In this document: positions 13,101 to 23,954 of the stretch, in pieces
How positions within the stretch are numbered: position 1 is the stretch's first letter
Layout of the letters: each line of letters opens with the position of its first letter
DNA from: Wuchereria bancrofti
Lineage: Eukaryota > Nematoda > Chromadorea > Rhabditida > Onchocercidae
Length of the DNA: 64,000 bases
Assembly (NCBI GenBank): GCA_005281725.1
Contig: SSBO01000012.1
Span: forward strand, 14,669,501-14,733,500
Reading direction: 5' to 3'
Notes under the pieces: model-generated
Database searches by the model: none
Told to the model about the DNA's origin: nothing
The model's input: the letters and a program-made list of their open reading frames with translations, nothing else
Translations under genes and position numbers: made by a program

Positions 13101-13334
13101 TACTTGAGCATTCATCAAATAAGCCTGTAGAAATTAACATTGATTAAATCGAATTCTTATTTACCAATACAACAGCACATAATATTAATGAAGGCGCATA
13201 GAAATGTCTACAACATATGGCCATTACTACGGGAATGTAAGACAAAATTATTCATTAAGTAATTTTCAAATAGCAAAAAAATTTTTTTTCTTTTTTCGAA
13301 ATTTCTGATTTCTGAAGCAAAAAGTTTTCTGAAA
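10133..13334. repeat. Reference copy of the segment repeated at 1-5944
   Basis: This interval is continuous with unique sequence on both sides (the 8.2 kb EGF exon on one side, 13.3-13.9 kb on the other), so it is the best candidate for the real chromosomal position. Parts of it appear again at 1-1630, 1632-3990 and 3992-5944. Confidence 0.8.
11682..11754 (-). CDS. EGF-repeat protein, exon with cysteines one to four of an EGF module
   Basis: A 73-base minus-strand exon between a TTTTCAG acceptor (above 11754) and a GTAAGT donor (below 11682). Reading with two leading bases left over from an upstream exon, it gives RCNAASCRNGGYC, ten further residues including a fourth cysteine, and two trailing bases. 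Spliced to 8137-8243 it forms a complete six-cysteine EGF module. The signature is C-x4-C-x5-C-x9-C-x-C-x8-C. This is the copy in continuous sequence with the downstream exon and so is taken as the genuine one. Upstream exons should lie at higher coordinates but were not recognised; the gene name is unknown. Confidence 0.75.
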
Positions 13335-13559
13335 CATAGCAGAAATATGTGTTAGACAATTTTCACATACATAAACAAACATGAAAATTAATAATTCCAG
13401 TACAATTAGATGTTAGTAAAGGAAGAATAAAAATGAGAATGAAACCGGAATGATAGCAATTTCAGGAAACACAAAGTGACAGGTAAAATATATATTGGGA
13501 AACAAATATGCATACCGTCATCATCCATTTAAGGATAGATAAGATAGATTGTGTTCTAA

Positions 13560-13920
13560 AAAATAAGTCTGTCTAAGATGAGATGGTGTGTGTGTTTATG
13601 TGTCTGTCTGTCTGTGTATCTGCGTGCGTGTGCGCGTCGAATAGTGCGAGTAAACTGCAGTTTTGCAGGAGGAATAGATCGAGCAACATGCAGCAAAAAG
13701 AACATCAATGACAGAAGCAACGACAGAAGAGCATCACAGATAGATGGATGGATGGATGGATGGGATGGATGGACTGGGGACGAGGACGGGCGGGCGGGAG
13801 GAGGTGAGGGGTTGGTCCTCGGTCGGATGAAGACCGCCCCGACAACTGAAGGGCGAATAAATCATCGCTTTGCTGTAGTTGACTTTTACATTGTTTTGTT
13901 AGTACTTGTAGAAATTTAAT
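13560..13920. other. GC-richer low-complexity patch
   Basis: A TGTG/TCTG run at 13585-13635, a GATG run at 13740-13775, and a G-rich segment to about 13830 stand out from the surrounding AT-rich DNA. A 113-codon plus-strand ORF at 13578-13919 is made mainly by these simple repeats, so I do not call it a gene. The patch could be a promoter or 5' region of the minus-strand EGF gene; nothing in the sequence proves it. Confidence 0.3.
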
Positions 13921-13969
13921 TTTTCAAAAAAAGGAAAAGAATGCGAGGAGAAAGGAGAGAAAAACGGTG

Positions 13970-15920
13970 GAATCAAAAAAAAGAAAAATTGAAATTGCTT
14001 CTCTTTGATTGTTTAACTTGTTGGAATTTGAAATTTCGTAAAAAATCTATCAAACCATATTGATTGATCTGTTACATGTACCAATCAATGCACCAATCAA
14101 TTCATTGTAAAATAATTGTTTCAAGAAGAGAACGTCAATCTTTGAATTAAAAAAGGTGGAAGCTATGATGGATGATTATTGTGATGAAATCAATTATCAG
14201 TAGTGAGTTTAAACGCTTACCTCGAAAATGATAGGATGAATCTTACTTATCTTATCATTTTAATGTGATTAAACTTATCATTTAGATGATAATTTTGATA
14301 CTAATATGTCTTATTTAACAAACAGTTTTGCTTATTTGAGTTAGGAAATAGAAATTTTTATAATTTCAAAAAGTTCAATTTTTAAATAGCCATTGTGTTG
14401 TGTTTAATAAAATTAAATGTCCATTTATCATAAACTGTTTGTAATCAATCATTGAACAATTCAAGAAAATGTCAAGTCAAGAACAAACGGATGTGAACGA
14501 TTTGTTCGCCTGTGCTCTCATCATTAATTAGAAATATGGAGCTAAGTTTTTTTTACTGATTTTAAGTTTTTCCACTAATTTTGAAATTTGAGAACTAATT
14601 TTGATTTAAAATTTTTCACCAATTAATTTTTTTCGAGAAAAAAATTATTAGTTCTGTTAAATTTCTAGAGAAATTGCAACTTTTTCTTTTTCCACTGAAT
14701 GCTTCCTTAAAAATATTACAAACTTTCATTTGTTTTTCAAAAGAAAAAAAATGAGCAAAGGGTTTGGAAAGTAAATTTTTAAAAAGTTGGACAAATTACG
14801 AAATATTTAGAGGTCCAAAAAAAGGATAAAAATTGGATTACTACTTGTGAGAAACTTGATAAGCAGCCGTTTTTTTTTTATGGTTAAAATGTTCCATAAA
14901 GTTTGGTAGCGTTATAACTGTCAAATTTCAAATAAGACAAATGCAGTGGTAGAACTGAAATATGGAAATGAAATAGAAGTTCGAGCTGAAGAAATGAAAT
15001 AGAAATTTAGGAACTTTTATAGAATGTTTACAGCTTTGGTATTTTGTAGTAATATTAGTGATGGATCGGCGCCATCCTGTGGAATCTTAATGAGCCACTG
15101 CTAATTATTGCATCATCAGTGCTGAGGAATTACTAAAATATGTATTTAATGAAAGTGAAAGTTGGGTACTAGAATTAAGATAATAAGGAAGGAGAATTTA
15201 GTAATCCGAATTAAGGCGGAAAAGGTAATCTTTCGGGATTTTAGGGAATATTTGCGTTAGTTAATGCGAAATAGATGGTCAGTATAGTTCAAAAATTCTC
15301 TTCCATCAAACGTGATAGGTCGTATGTATGGTAAACTAGCAGTTTGGAAATAATTTTAAGCTTGGCAAACGAACAATATCTATATACCTTTTTATGATTA
15401 TATAGCAAATTTTAAGTGGGTGTACTACACTTTCCTAATTTTAGTTCCAATGGTTGAAATCGTATTACTTAAAAATAATAAATTAAAAAACGATTGCAGC
15501 TATCAAAAGAGTCCCACTTCAGATATCTTATATTTCTTGCATCATTCCGAATCGGAGTTGAAATTGCAAAAAGATATGCTAATAATGAACAAATGCATCC
15601 AATTTTTTAAATTCATTTCATGCAAAGTTTAATTATTACAGTTGGCATCGTTTAAGAGTTTCTTTTTTTTGAAAAGAAAATAAGGAAGAATTAAAATTTA
15701 TTTGATGGTAAAAATGAAAAATGGTGTCATCGATAGATGATGAGGTAGATTGGTGTCACCACCAATGTTACCGTATCCTTTGCATTTGTCAACTGCGTGA
15801 CAAACACACACACACACATGGACACACGCGCACGTAGAAGTGCAAATAAAGAAAGACATACTATTATGGTATTAGTAAATGATTGGAATAAAAGTTTGAA
15901 TTGGTAAAATAAACAAAGGT
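13970..15920. repeat. Segment repeated, diverged, at 16042-17900
   Basis: AT-rich, apparently non-coding DNA that is paralleled by 16042-17900 with many substitutions and several larger indels: for example about 260 bases at 16370-16620 replace a much shorter stretch here, and about 270 bases at 14940-15210 are missing there. No gene supported on either strand. Confidence 0.8.
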
Positions 15921-15924
15921 GAAT

Positions 15925-16040
15925 GAAACGAATGAATGAATGAATGAATGAATGAATGAATGAATGAATGAATGAATGAATGAATGAATGAATGAATGAA
16001 TGAATGAATGAATGAATGAACGAATGAATGAATGAATGAA
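15925..16040. repeat. GAAT tetranucleotide microsatellite, truncated by a contig join
   Basis: About 28 GAAT/TGAA units run straight into the N at 16041. On the minus strand they translate as repeated FIHS, which is an artefact. The array resumes at 19386 after the next N. Confidence 0.95.
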
Positions 16041-16041
16041 N
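16041..16041. other. Single-N contig join inside a microsatellite
   Basis: The left flank is the GAAT array; the right flank restarts at the equivalent of about 13970. Confidence 0.9.
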
Positions 16042-19000
16042 AAAAAAAAGAAAAATTGAAATTGCTTCTCTTTGATTGTTTAACTTGTTGGAATTTGAAA
16101 TTTCGTAAAAAATCTATCAAACCATATTGATTGATCTGTTACATGTACCAATCAATGCACCAATCAATTCATTGTAAAATAATTGTTTCAAGAAGAGAAC
16201 GTCAATCTTTGAATTAAAAAAGGTAGAAACTATGATGGATGATTATTGTGATGAAATCAATTATCAGTAGTGAGTTTAAACGCTTAGCTCGAAATGATAG
16301 GGTGAATCTTATTTATCTTGTCATTTTAATATGACTAAATTTACCATTTAGATGATAATTTTGATACTAATATGGTGTCCTGGAAAGATTTTAATTTTAG
16401 GCTTTGTGTTAATGTTCTGAGAAGTTTATTTTCAGGTTTTATGATTACGAAAGAATTTTTCCCACTTTGCTGATTATTATGGATTTGAACTAATTGAACA
16501 CTGTATCCGATTTACATAAAGGCAAGCAGCAATATATTTTCTGGATATCTTTAAAAGCTTCAGCGATGTGCTTCAGCCTTATTTTGTTAAACACAACACT
16601 ATTTAGCTCCGTATATCAGTTTTGCTTATTTGAATTAGGAAATGGAAATTTTGATAATTTCAGAAAGTTCAATTTTTAAATAGCCATTGTGTTGTGTTTA
16701 ACAAAACTGAATGTTCATTTATCATAAACTGTTTGTAACCAATCATTGAACAATTCAAAAAAATATCGAGAACAAACGGATATGAACGATTTGTTCGCCT
16801 ATGCTCTCATCATTAATTAGAAATACGGAGCTAAAGTTTTTTACTGATTTTAAATTTTTCAATTAATTCTGAAATTTGAAAACTAATTTTGATTTTAAAA
16901 TTTTCCACCAATTAATTTTTTTCAAAAAAAAAATTTGTTAGTTTTGTTAAATTTCTAGAGAAATTGCAAATTTCTCTTTTTCCACTGAATCCTTCCTTAA
17001 AAATAGTGCAAACTTTCATTTGTTTTTCAAAAGAAAAATATCAATAAAATGCTTAGAAAATAAATTTTTAAAAAGTTGCGAAATATTTGGAGGTCCAAAA
17101 AAAGGATAAAAATTGGAATACTACTTTTGAGAAACTTGATAAATAGCCGTTTTTTTTTGGTAGTTAAAATGTTCCATAAAGTTCGGTAGCGTTATAACTG
17201 TCAAATTTCAAATAAGAAAAGTGAATTTAATAATCGAATTAAGGCGGAAAAGGTAATCTTTCGGGATTTTAGTGAACATTTGCTTTAGTTAATGCGAAAT
17301 AGATGGTCAGTATAGTTTCAAAATTCTCTTTCATCAAATGTCTAGGCCGTATGTATGGTAAACTAGCCGTTTGGAAATAATTTTAAGCTTGCAAACGAAC
17401 AATATCTATATACCTTTTTATGATTATATAGCAAATTTTAAGTGGGTGTACTACACTTTCCTAATTTTAGTGTCAATGGTTGATATCGTATTACTTAAAA
17501 ATAATAATTTAAAAAACGACTGCAAGTCCTATTTCAGATATCTTTCTCATGTTTCTTGAATCATTCCGAATCGAAGTTGAAATTGCAAAAAGATATGCTA
17601 ATAATGAACAAATGCATTCAATTTTTTAAATCCATTTCATGCAAAGTTTAATGTTTCTTTTTTTGAAAAGGAAATAAATATGACGGTTAAAATGAAAAAT
17701 AATGTCATCGATAGATGAAGATTGGTGTCACCACCAATGTTACCGTATCCTTTGCATTTGTCAACTACATGACAAACACACACGCACATAGAAGTGCAAA
17801 TAAAAAAAGACATACTATGGTATTAGTAAATGATTGGAATAGAAGTTTGGATTGATAAAATAAACAAAGGTAAATATGGTGAATGAATTGAATAAATTGG
17901 ATGAATGAATAAATTGCATTCCATTCAATTCAATAAAACAGACGGATATACTTGTTGATTTCCAGGAGAGGAAAGTATCATTGATCGGAAAAATGAAAAC
18001 GGGAAGTTAAAACAGCTAGATATAACCTATTCAATATGTTCACTTTCACTTCTCTTTTCCTTTACCTCTTAACAGCAACTTCAAAGGTTTGTCTCTATTG
18101 ATATGAATTATTGCACGATATGAAATCAACAAGATGATGGGAAATGGTTATTTAATGATTGGTAGGAATATCGCATGATAGTGATGAAGTTTACTTAAGT
18201 GTAATAGCTAATTTCCAGTTCGAAATTCTGCAAAGTTTAATTAATTACTTAAATTTTATAGTTTGTTTAAATATGCAAAATTTTAGTAATATAAAATAGT
18301 AAAGTCAATAAATAATCGAATTTTTCATTACATAATTTATCGATTAATCAAAAATTTACAAATGGTAGCAGAAACAAATGAGATAGATAAGTAATGTCAG
18401 AATGGAATTAATTTGATGTCACAACTTCAAAGTTATAATATTTAAGTAAAATTATAATATTTATAAAATTAGTAAACGATTCAATATAGTAACGATATAG
18501 CGACAAGCATAATTTTACGAATGACGAAGTGACTTTAAAGAGAAAAGAAAAAGAAAACATAATTTCATATAGGAAAACGATATGTTCATCGATCGATAAA
18601 ATGAAATATGAAATGATCTATCTGATAGATTCATAGGAGCAGCACTGCAGTATCGCAAGAAGTCTTACTTAAGATGATTATGAGATAATAGAAGAAAAGG
18701 TGAAATTGATAATGATGAAAAGACAGGAAAGGATATTAATTGAACGATAGTAATATTTTTGTCAGCGGTAATTTCTTTACTTTAATTCATTCCTAAAATT
18801 TGCACGTAATTTTCATAGACTTTATTTGGATTTTTGTTTATATTTTATAGAAAATATTCTAACAGAACTTTTAAATCAATTTAATACTTTAATGGATTTC
18901 ACAAAATTATAATATCTAGCAAAAAAAAGTACTATTATCAAAAATATATCAATGATATGGGAATTTATATAAAATTTTTCTTTGCCGAATTAAACTGTTT

Positions 19001-19384
19001 TTTCTTTTATCAGTATGATTAATAAGAAATGGAAGAATTTTTGTGAAAAAGAAGAAATTATTATTTCATTCCCTTACACTTTACATTTTTTCTCTGAAAA
19101 ATACTGCTGGAAAATTACATATTAAATTAAAAAGATAATCTATAAGTAAACAAGTAAGATTAAATTAATAATTAATTAATGAGCAGTTTAAATTCAAATT
19201 TAAAGTTCATTACAAAAAAATAAATAAATAGTAGGTAAGCTATTAAAAATCACGATTATGAATCAGTAAAAAACTATCGTGCTACATTTAATTTGTTATT
19301 TAAATTACTTTGGTTTGTTTAATCATTACTTCAGTTTTCTCTTCTTTTCTTCTCTTTTTCCTTTTCAAACAGAAAATTTAAAAT
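16042..19384. repeat. Alternative-haplotype segment inserted within the GAAT array
   Basis: 16042-17900 parallels 13970-15920 and 17933-19384 parallels 19747-21260. Between them, at 17875-17932, lies a short degenerate GAAT/ATTC stretch of about 60 bases in place of the long array plus about 190 bases seen at 15925-16040 and 19386-19746. The segment therefore spans the microsatellite locus from left to right in a short-allele form. No gene seen in it. Confidence 0.8.
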
Positions 19385-19385
19385 N
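19385..19385. other. Single-N contig join
   Basis: The left flank is the equivalent of 21260; the right flank resumes the GAAT array that broke off at 16040. Confidence 0.9.
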
Positions 19386-19553
19386 GAATGAATGAATGAA
19401 TGGAATGAATGAATGAATGAATGAATGAATGAATGAATGAATGGATGAATGAATGAATGAATGAATGAATGAATGAATGAATGAATGAATGAATGAATGA
19501 ATGAATGAATGAATGAATGAATGAATGAATGAATGAATGAATGAATGAATGAA
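19386..19553. repeat. GAAT tetranucleotide microsatellite
   Basis: About 40 GAAT units with a few interruptions (GGAAT near 19401, GGATG near 19442). It is the probable continuation of the array at 15925-16040. Confidence 0.95.
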
Positions 19554-20583
19554 GTTCGGGGAGTTCGGACAATGAAAGACAATAAGAGGGAGAAGGAAAA
19601 GGTGAAGGAGAAGGAAGAGGAAGAACAGCAGGTAAAAGGATGGGTAAACGACAACAATAACAATATTGAGCCCCCCCGCCGGACAAATGAGTGGGACAGC
19701 ATGAGGTAATTTTACTACTCACCCAATTAATTATGGTAATTTGTTACAATAAAACAGACGGATATACTTGTTGATTTCCGGGAGAGGAAAGTATCATTGA
19801 TCGGAAATGGTAAATCGGGAAGTTAAAACAGATAGATATAATCTATTCAATATGTTCACTTTCACTTCTCTTTTCCTTTACCTCTTAACAGCAACTTCAA
19901 AGGTTTATCTCTATTGATATGAATTATTGCACGATATGAAATCAACAAGATGATGGGAAATGGTTATTTAATGATTGGTAGGAATATGGCATGACAGTGA
20001 TGAAATTTACTTAAGTAATAGCTAACTTCCAGTTCGAAATTCTGCAAAGTTTAATTAATTACTTAAATTTTACAGTTTGTTTAAATATGCAAAATTTTAG
20101 TAATATAAAATAGTAAATAAATAAATAAAATAATTGAATCAATAAATAATTGAATTTTTCATTATATAATTTATTCATCGATTAATCACAAATTCGCAAA
20201 TGATAGCAGAAATTATTCTATAAAATTTTAATTTTAACAAATGAGATAGAATTAAGTGATGTCACAATGGAATTAATTTGATGTCACAACTTCAACCGGA
20301 TCCTGTAAAATTATAATATTTACAAAATTAGTAAACGATTCAATATAGTAACGATAATCGATTGCATAAGAGCGACGAGCATAATTTTACGAAGGACGAA
20401 ATAACTTTAAAGAGAAAAGAAAGAAAAAGAAAACATAATTTCATATAGGAAAAAGATATGTTCATCGATCGATAAAATGAAATATTAAATGATCTATCTG
20501 ATAGATTCATAGGAGCAGCACTGCAGTATCGCAAGAAGTCTTACTTAAGATGATTATGAGATAATAGAAGAAAAGGTGAAATT

Positions 20584-22268
20584 GATAATGATGAAAAGAC
20601 AGGAAAGGATATTAATTGAACTATAGTAATATTTTTGTCAGAGGTAATTTCTTTACTTTAATTCATTCCTAAAATTTGCACGTAATTTTCATAGACTTTA
20701 TTTGGATTTTTGTTTATATTTTATAGAAAATATTCTAACAGAACTTTTAAATCAATTTAATACTTTAATGGATTTCACAAAATTATAATATCTAGCAAAA
20801 AAAAGTACTATTATCAAAAATATATCAATGATATGGGAATTTATATAAAATTTTTCTTTGCCGAATTAAACTGTTTTTTCTTTTATCAGTATGATTAATA
20901 AGAAATGGAAGAATTTTTGTGAAAAAGAAGAAATTATTATTTCATTCCCTTACACTTTACATTTTTTCTCTGAAAAATACTGCTGGAAAATTACATATTA
21001 AATTAAAAAGATAATCTATAAGTAAACAAGTAAGATTAAATTAATAATTAATTAATGAGCAGTTTAAATTCAAATTTAAAGTTCATTACAAAAAAATAAA
21101 TAAATAGTAGGTAAGCTATTAAAAATCACGATTATGAATCAGTAAAAAACTATCGTGCTACATTTAATTTGTTATTTAAATTACTTTGGTTTGTTTAATC
21201 ATTACTTCAGTTTTCTCTTCTTTTCTTCTCTTTTTCCTTTTCAAACAGAAAATTTAAAATTGAATTTGGAACTTTGTAAATTTTTTTTAAGAAGAAACTG
21301 TTGAAGTATGTGAAAATAATAAAGTAAAGAAAAAATAGAAAAAAAACTTAGCAACTACGATGTATTTTATTCCAAGGTCTTCAAATAATATGAAAAAAAA
21401 AAAAGAAAAAATCAGTAACTTCCTTTTTTGTTTTATTTTTTCCATTTTTTTCCAACAAATCAACATGAATGGATGATTGAAAGTGTGAAAAGTAAAAAAA
21501 ATGGAAAAAAATTTTTCCCAAAAAAAAGCGAAAAAAAAAGTTTTATTTTTCGTTTATTTTTTCTAATCGATTAAAACCGGAAAATGTTAATAATCTCACA
21601 GTATATGCACAATAACTATTATACGATTAATAGAAGTATTATTCTACGAGTGAGGAAGTTATTTGCTATGATTTAAAACCCGTAATAATATTATTGTAAT
21701 AGTATCATTGGGATGGGATGTTATTTTCGCATAATAATCATTCCCTAAAAATTTTTTTTTTCTTTTTCTCCCCGTTACCCGGGTAGGTATTCTTTTCATT
21801 ATCAAATCCTATCAAGTTTTCCCATCCCCAACCTCTAACCCATCACTTTTTCAAAGCAGTTTAACTACTTTTCTTCTTTTTTTGATGTTTTAGATAAATA
21901 AAATAACAGTTGTCTGTCCATCTGTCGTAAGATGAAAATGAATGAAAAATAATGATTTCCAACAAATTGAATTTAATAATAATGGAATTATTTTAAATAC
22001 CCAGTATTAGCTTAACAAGTATTAATTAAACAAATGATGAAATATTGCATAATAAATATCAAATAAATATAATTCAAATGTGAATAATAAGTAAATATTG
22101 ATTAAGCGACAAATCTGTATTTAAAATTTCGGAGAAAAAACTTGCTTACTTCTTTTCTGAATATTTTATTTGTTGAACCCTAACTGGTACATTAGTTAGA
22201 GATTAAAGATAATGAGTGGCAATGTTCAAGGTGAAGGGTTACTTGATTATTTCAAAACGTTAAGCATT
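20584..22268. repeat. 1685-base segment duplicated exactly at 22270-23954
   Basis: Offset is a constant 1686 and I found no mismatch in the lines compared. A diverged third version lies at about 27470-29120. AT-rich with homopolymer runs; no gene seen. Confidence 0.9.
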
Positions 22269-22269
22269 N
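22269..22269. other. Single-N contig join
   Basis: The right flank repeats the preceding 1685 bases exactly before running into new sequence at 23955, so the two contigs simply overlap. Confidence 0.95.
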
Positions 22270-23954
22270 GATAATGATGAAAAGACAGGAAAGGATATTA
22301 ATTGAACTATAGTAATATTTTTGTCAGAGGTAATTTCTTTACTTTAATTCATTCCTAAAATTTGCACGTAATTTTCATAGACTTTATTTGGATTTTTGTT
22401 TATATTTTATAGAAAATATTCTAACAGAACTTTTAAATCAATTTAATACTTTAATGGATTTCACAAAATTATAATATCTAGCAAAAAAAAGTACTATTAT
22501 CAAAAATATATCAATGATATGGGAATTTATATAAAATTTTTCTTTGCCGAATTAAACTGTTTTTTCTTTTATCAGTATGATTAATAAGAAATGGAAGAAT
22601 TTTTGTGAAAAAGAAGAAATTATTATTTCATTCCCTTACACTTTACATTTTTTCTCTGAAAAATACTGCTGGAAAATTACATATTAAATTAAAAAGATAA
22701 TCTATAAGTAAACAAGTAAGATTAAATTAATAATTAATTAATGAGCAGTTTAAATTCAAATTTAAAGTTCATTACAAAAAAATAAATAAATAGTAGGTAA
22801 GCTATTAAAAATCACGATTATGAATCAGTAAAAAACTATCGTGCTACATTTAATTTGTTATTTAAATTACTTTGGTTTGTTTAATCATTACTTCAGTTTT
22901 CTCTTCTTTTCTTCTCTTTTTCCTTTTCAAACAGAAAATTTAAAATTGAATTTGGAACTTTGTAAATTTTTTTTAAGAAGAAACTGTTGAAGTATGTGAA
23001 AATAATAAAGTAAAGAAAAAATAGAAAAAAAACTTAGCAACTACGATGTATTTTATTCCAAGGTCTTCAAATAATATGAAAAAAAAAAAAGAAAAAATCA
23101 GTAACTTCCTTTTTTGTTTTATTTTTTCCATTTTTTTCCAACAAATCAACATGAATGGATGATTGAAAGTGTGAAAAGTAAAAAAAATGGAAAAAAATTT
23201 TTCCCAAAAAAAAGCGAAAAAAAAAGTTTTATTTTTCGTTTATTTTTTCTAATCGATTAAAACCGGAAAATGTTAATAATCTCACAGTATATGCACAATA
23301 ACTATTATACGATTAATAGAAGTATTATTCTACGAGTGAGGAAGTTATTTGCTATGATTTAAAACCCGTAATAATATTATTGTAATAGTATCATTGGGAT
23401 GGGATGTTATTTTCGCATAATAATCATTCCCTAAAAATTTTTTTTTTCTTTTTCTCCCCGTTACCCGGGTAGGTATTCTTTTCATTATCAAATCCTATCA
23501 AGTTTTCCCATCCCCAACCTCTAACCCATCACTTTTTCAAAGCAGTTTAACTACTTTTCTTCTTTTTTTGATGTTTTAGATAAATAAAATAACAGTTGTC
23601 TGTCCATCTGTCGTAAGATGAAAATGAATGAAAAATAATGATTTCCAACAAATTGAATTTAATAATAATGGAATTATTTTAAATACCCAGTATTAGCTTA
23701 ACAAGTATTAATTAAACAAATGATGAAATATTGCATAATAAATATCAAATAAATATAATTCAAATGTGAATAATAAGTAAATATTGATTAAGCGACAAAT
23801 CTGTATTTAAAATTTCGGAGAAAAAACTTGCTTACTTCTTTTCTGAATATTTTATTTGTTGAACCCTAACTGGTACATTAGTTAGAGATTAAAGATAATG
23901 AGTGGCAATGTTCAAGGTGAAGGGTTACTTGATTATTTCAAAACGTTAAGCATT
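22270..23954. repeat. Exact copy of 20584-22268
   Basis: Second member of the exact pair. It continues without a break into 23955-27092, so this is the contig end that carries on along the chromosome. Confidence 0.9.

Noticed and set aside
13578..13919. 113-codon plus-strand ORF
   Set aside because: Built from TGTG and GATG simple repeats; no recognisable protein features.
15760..15792. AG-preceded minus-strand stretch encoding DKCKGYGN, conserved in the copy near 17740
   Set aside because: Conservation equals that of surrounding DNA between the haplotypes, and no donor in a sensible phase follows.
15930..16040. Regular short repeats resembling an array
   Set aside because: Four-base microsatellite in an animal genome; no spacers, so not a CRISPR.
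19331..19722. Two overlapping minus-strand ORFs rich in FIHS repeats
   Set aside because: They are translations of the GAAT microsatellite and cross an N; the same applies to 15872-16120.
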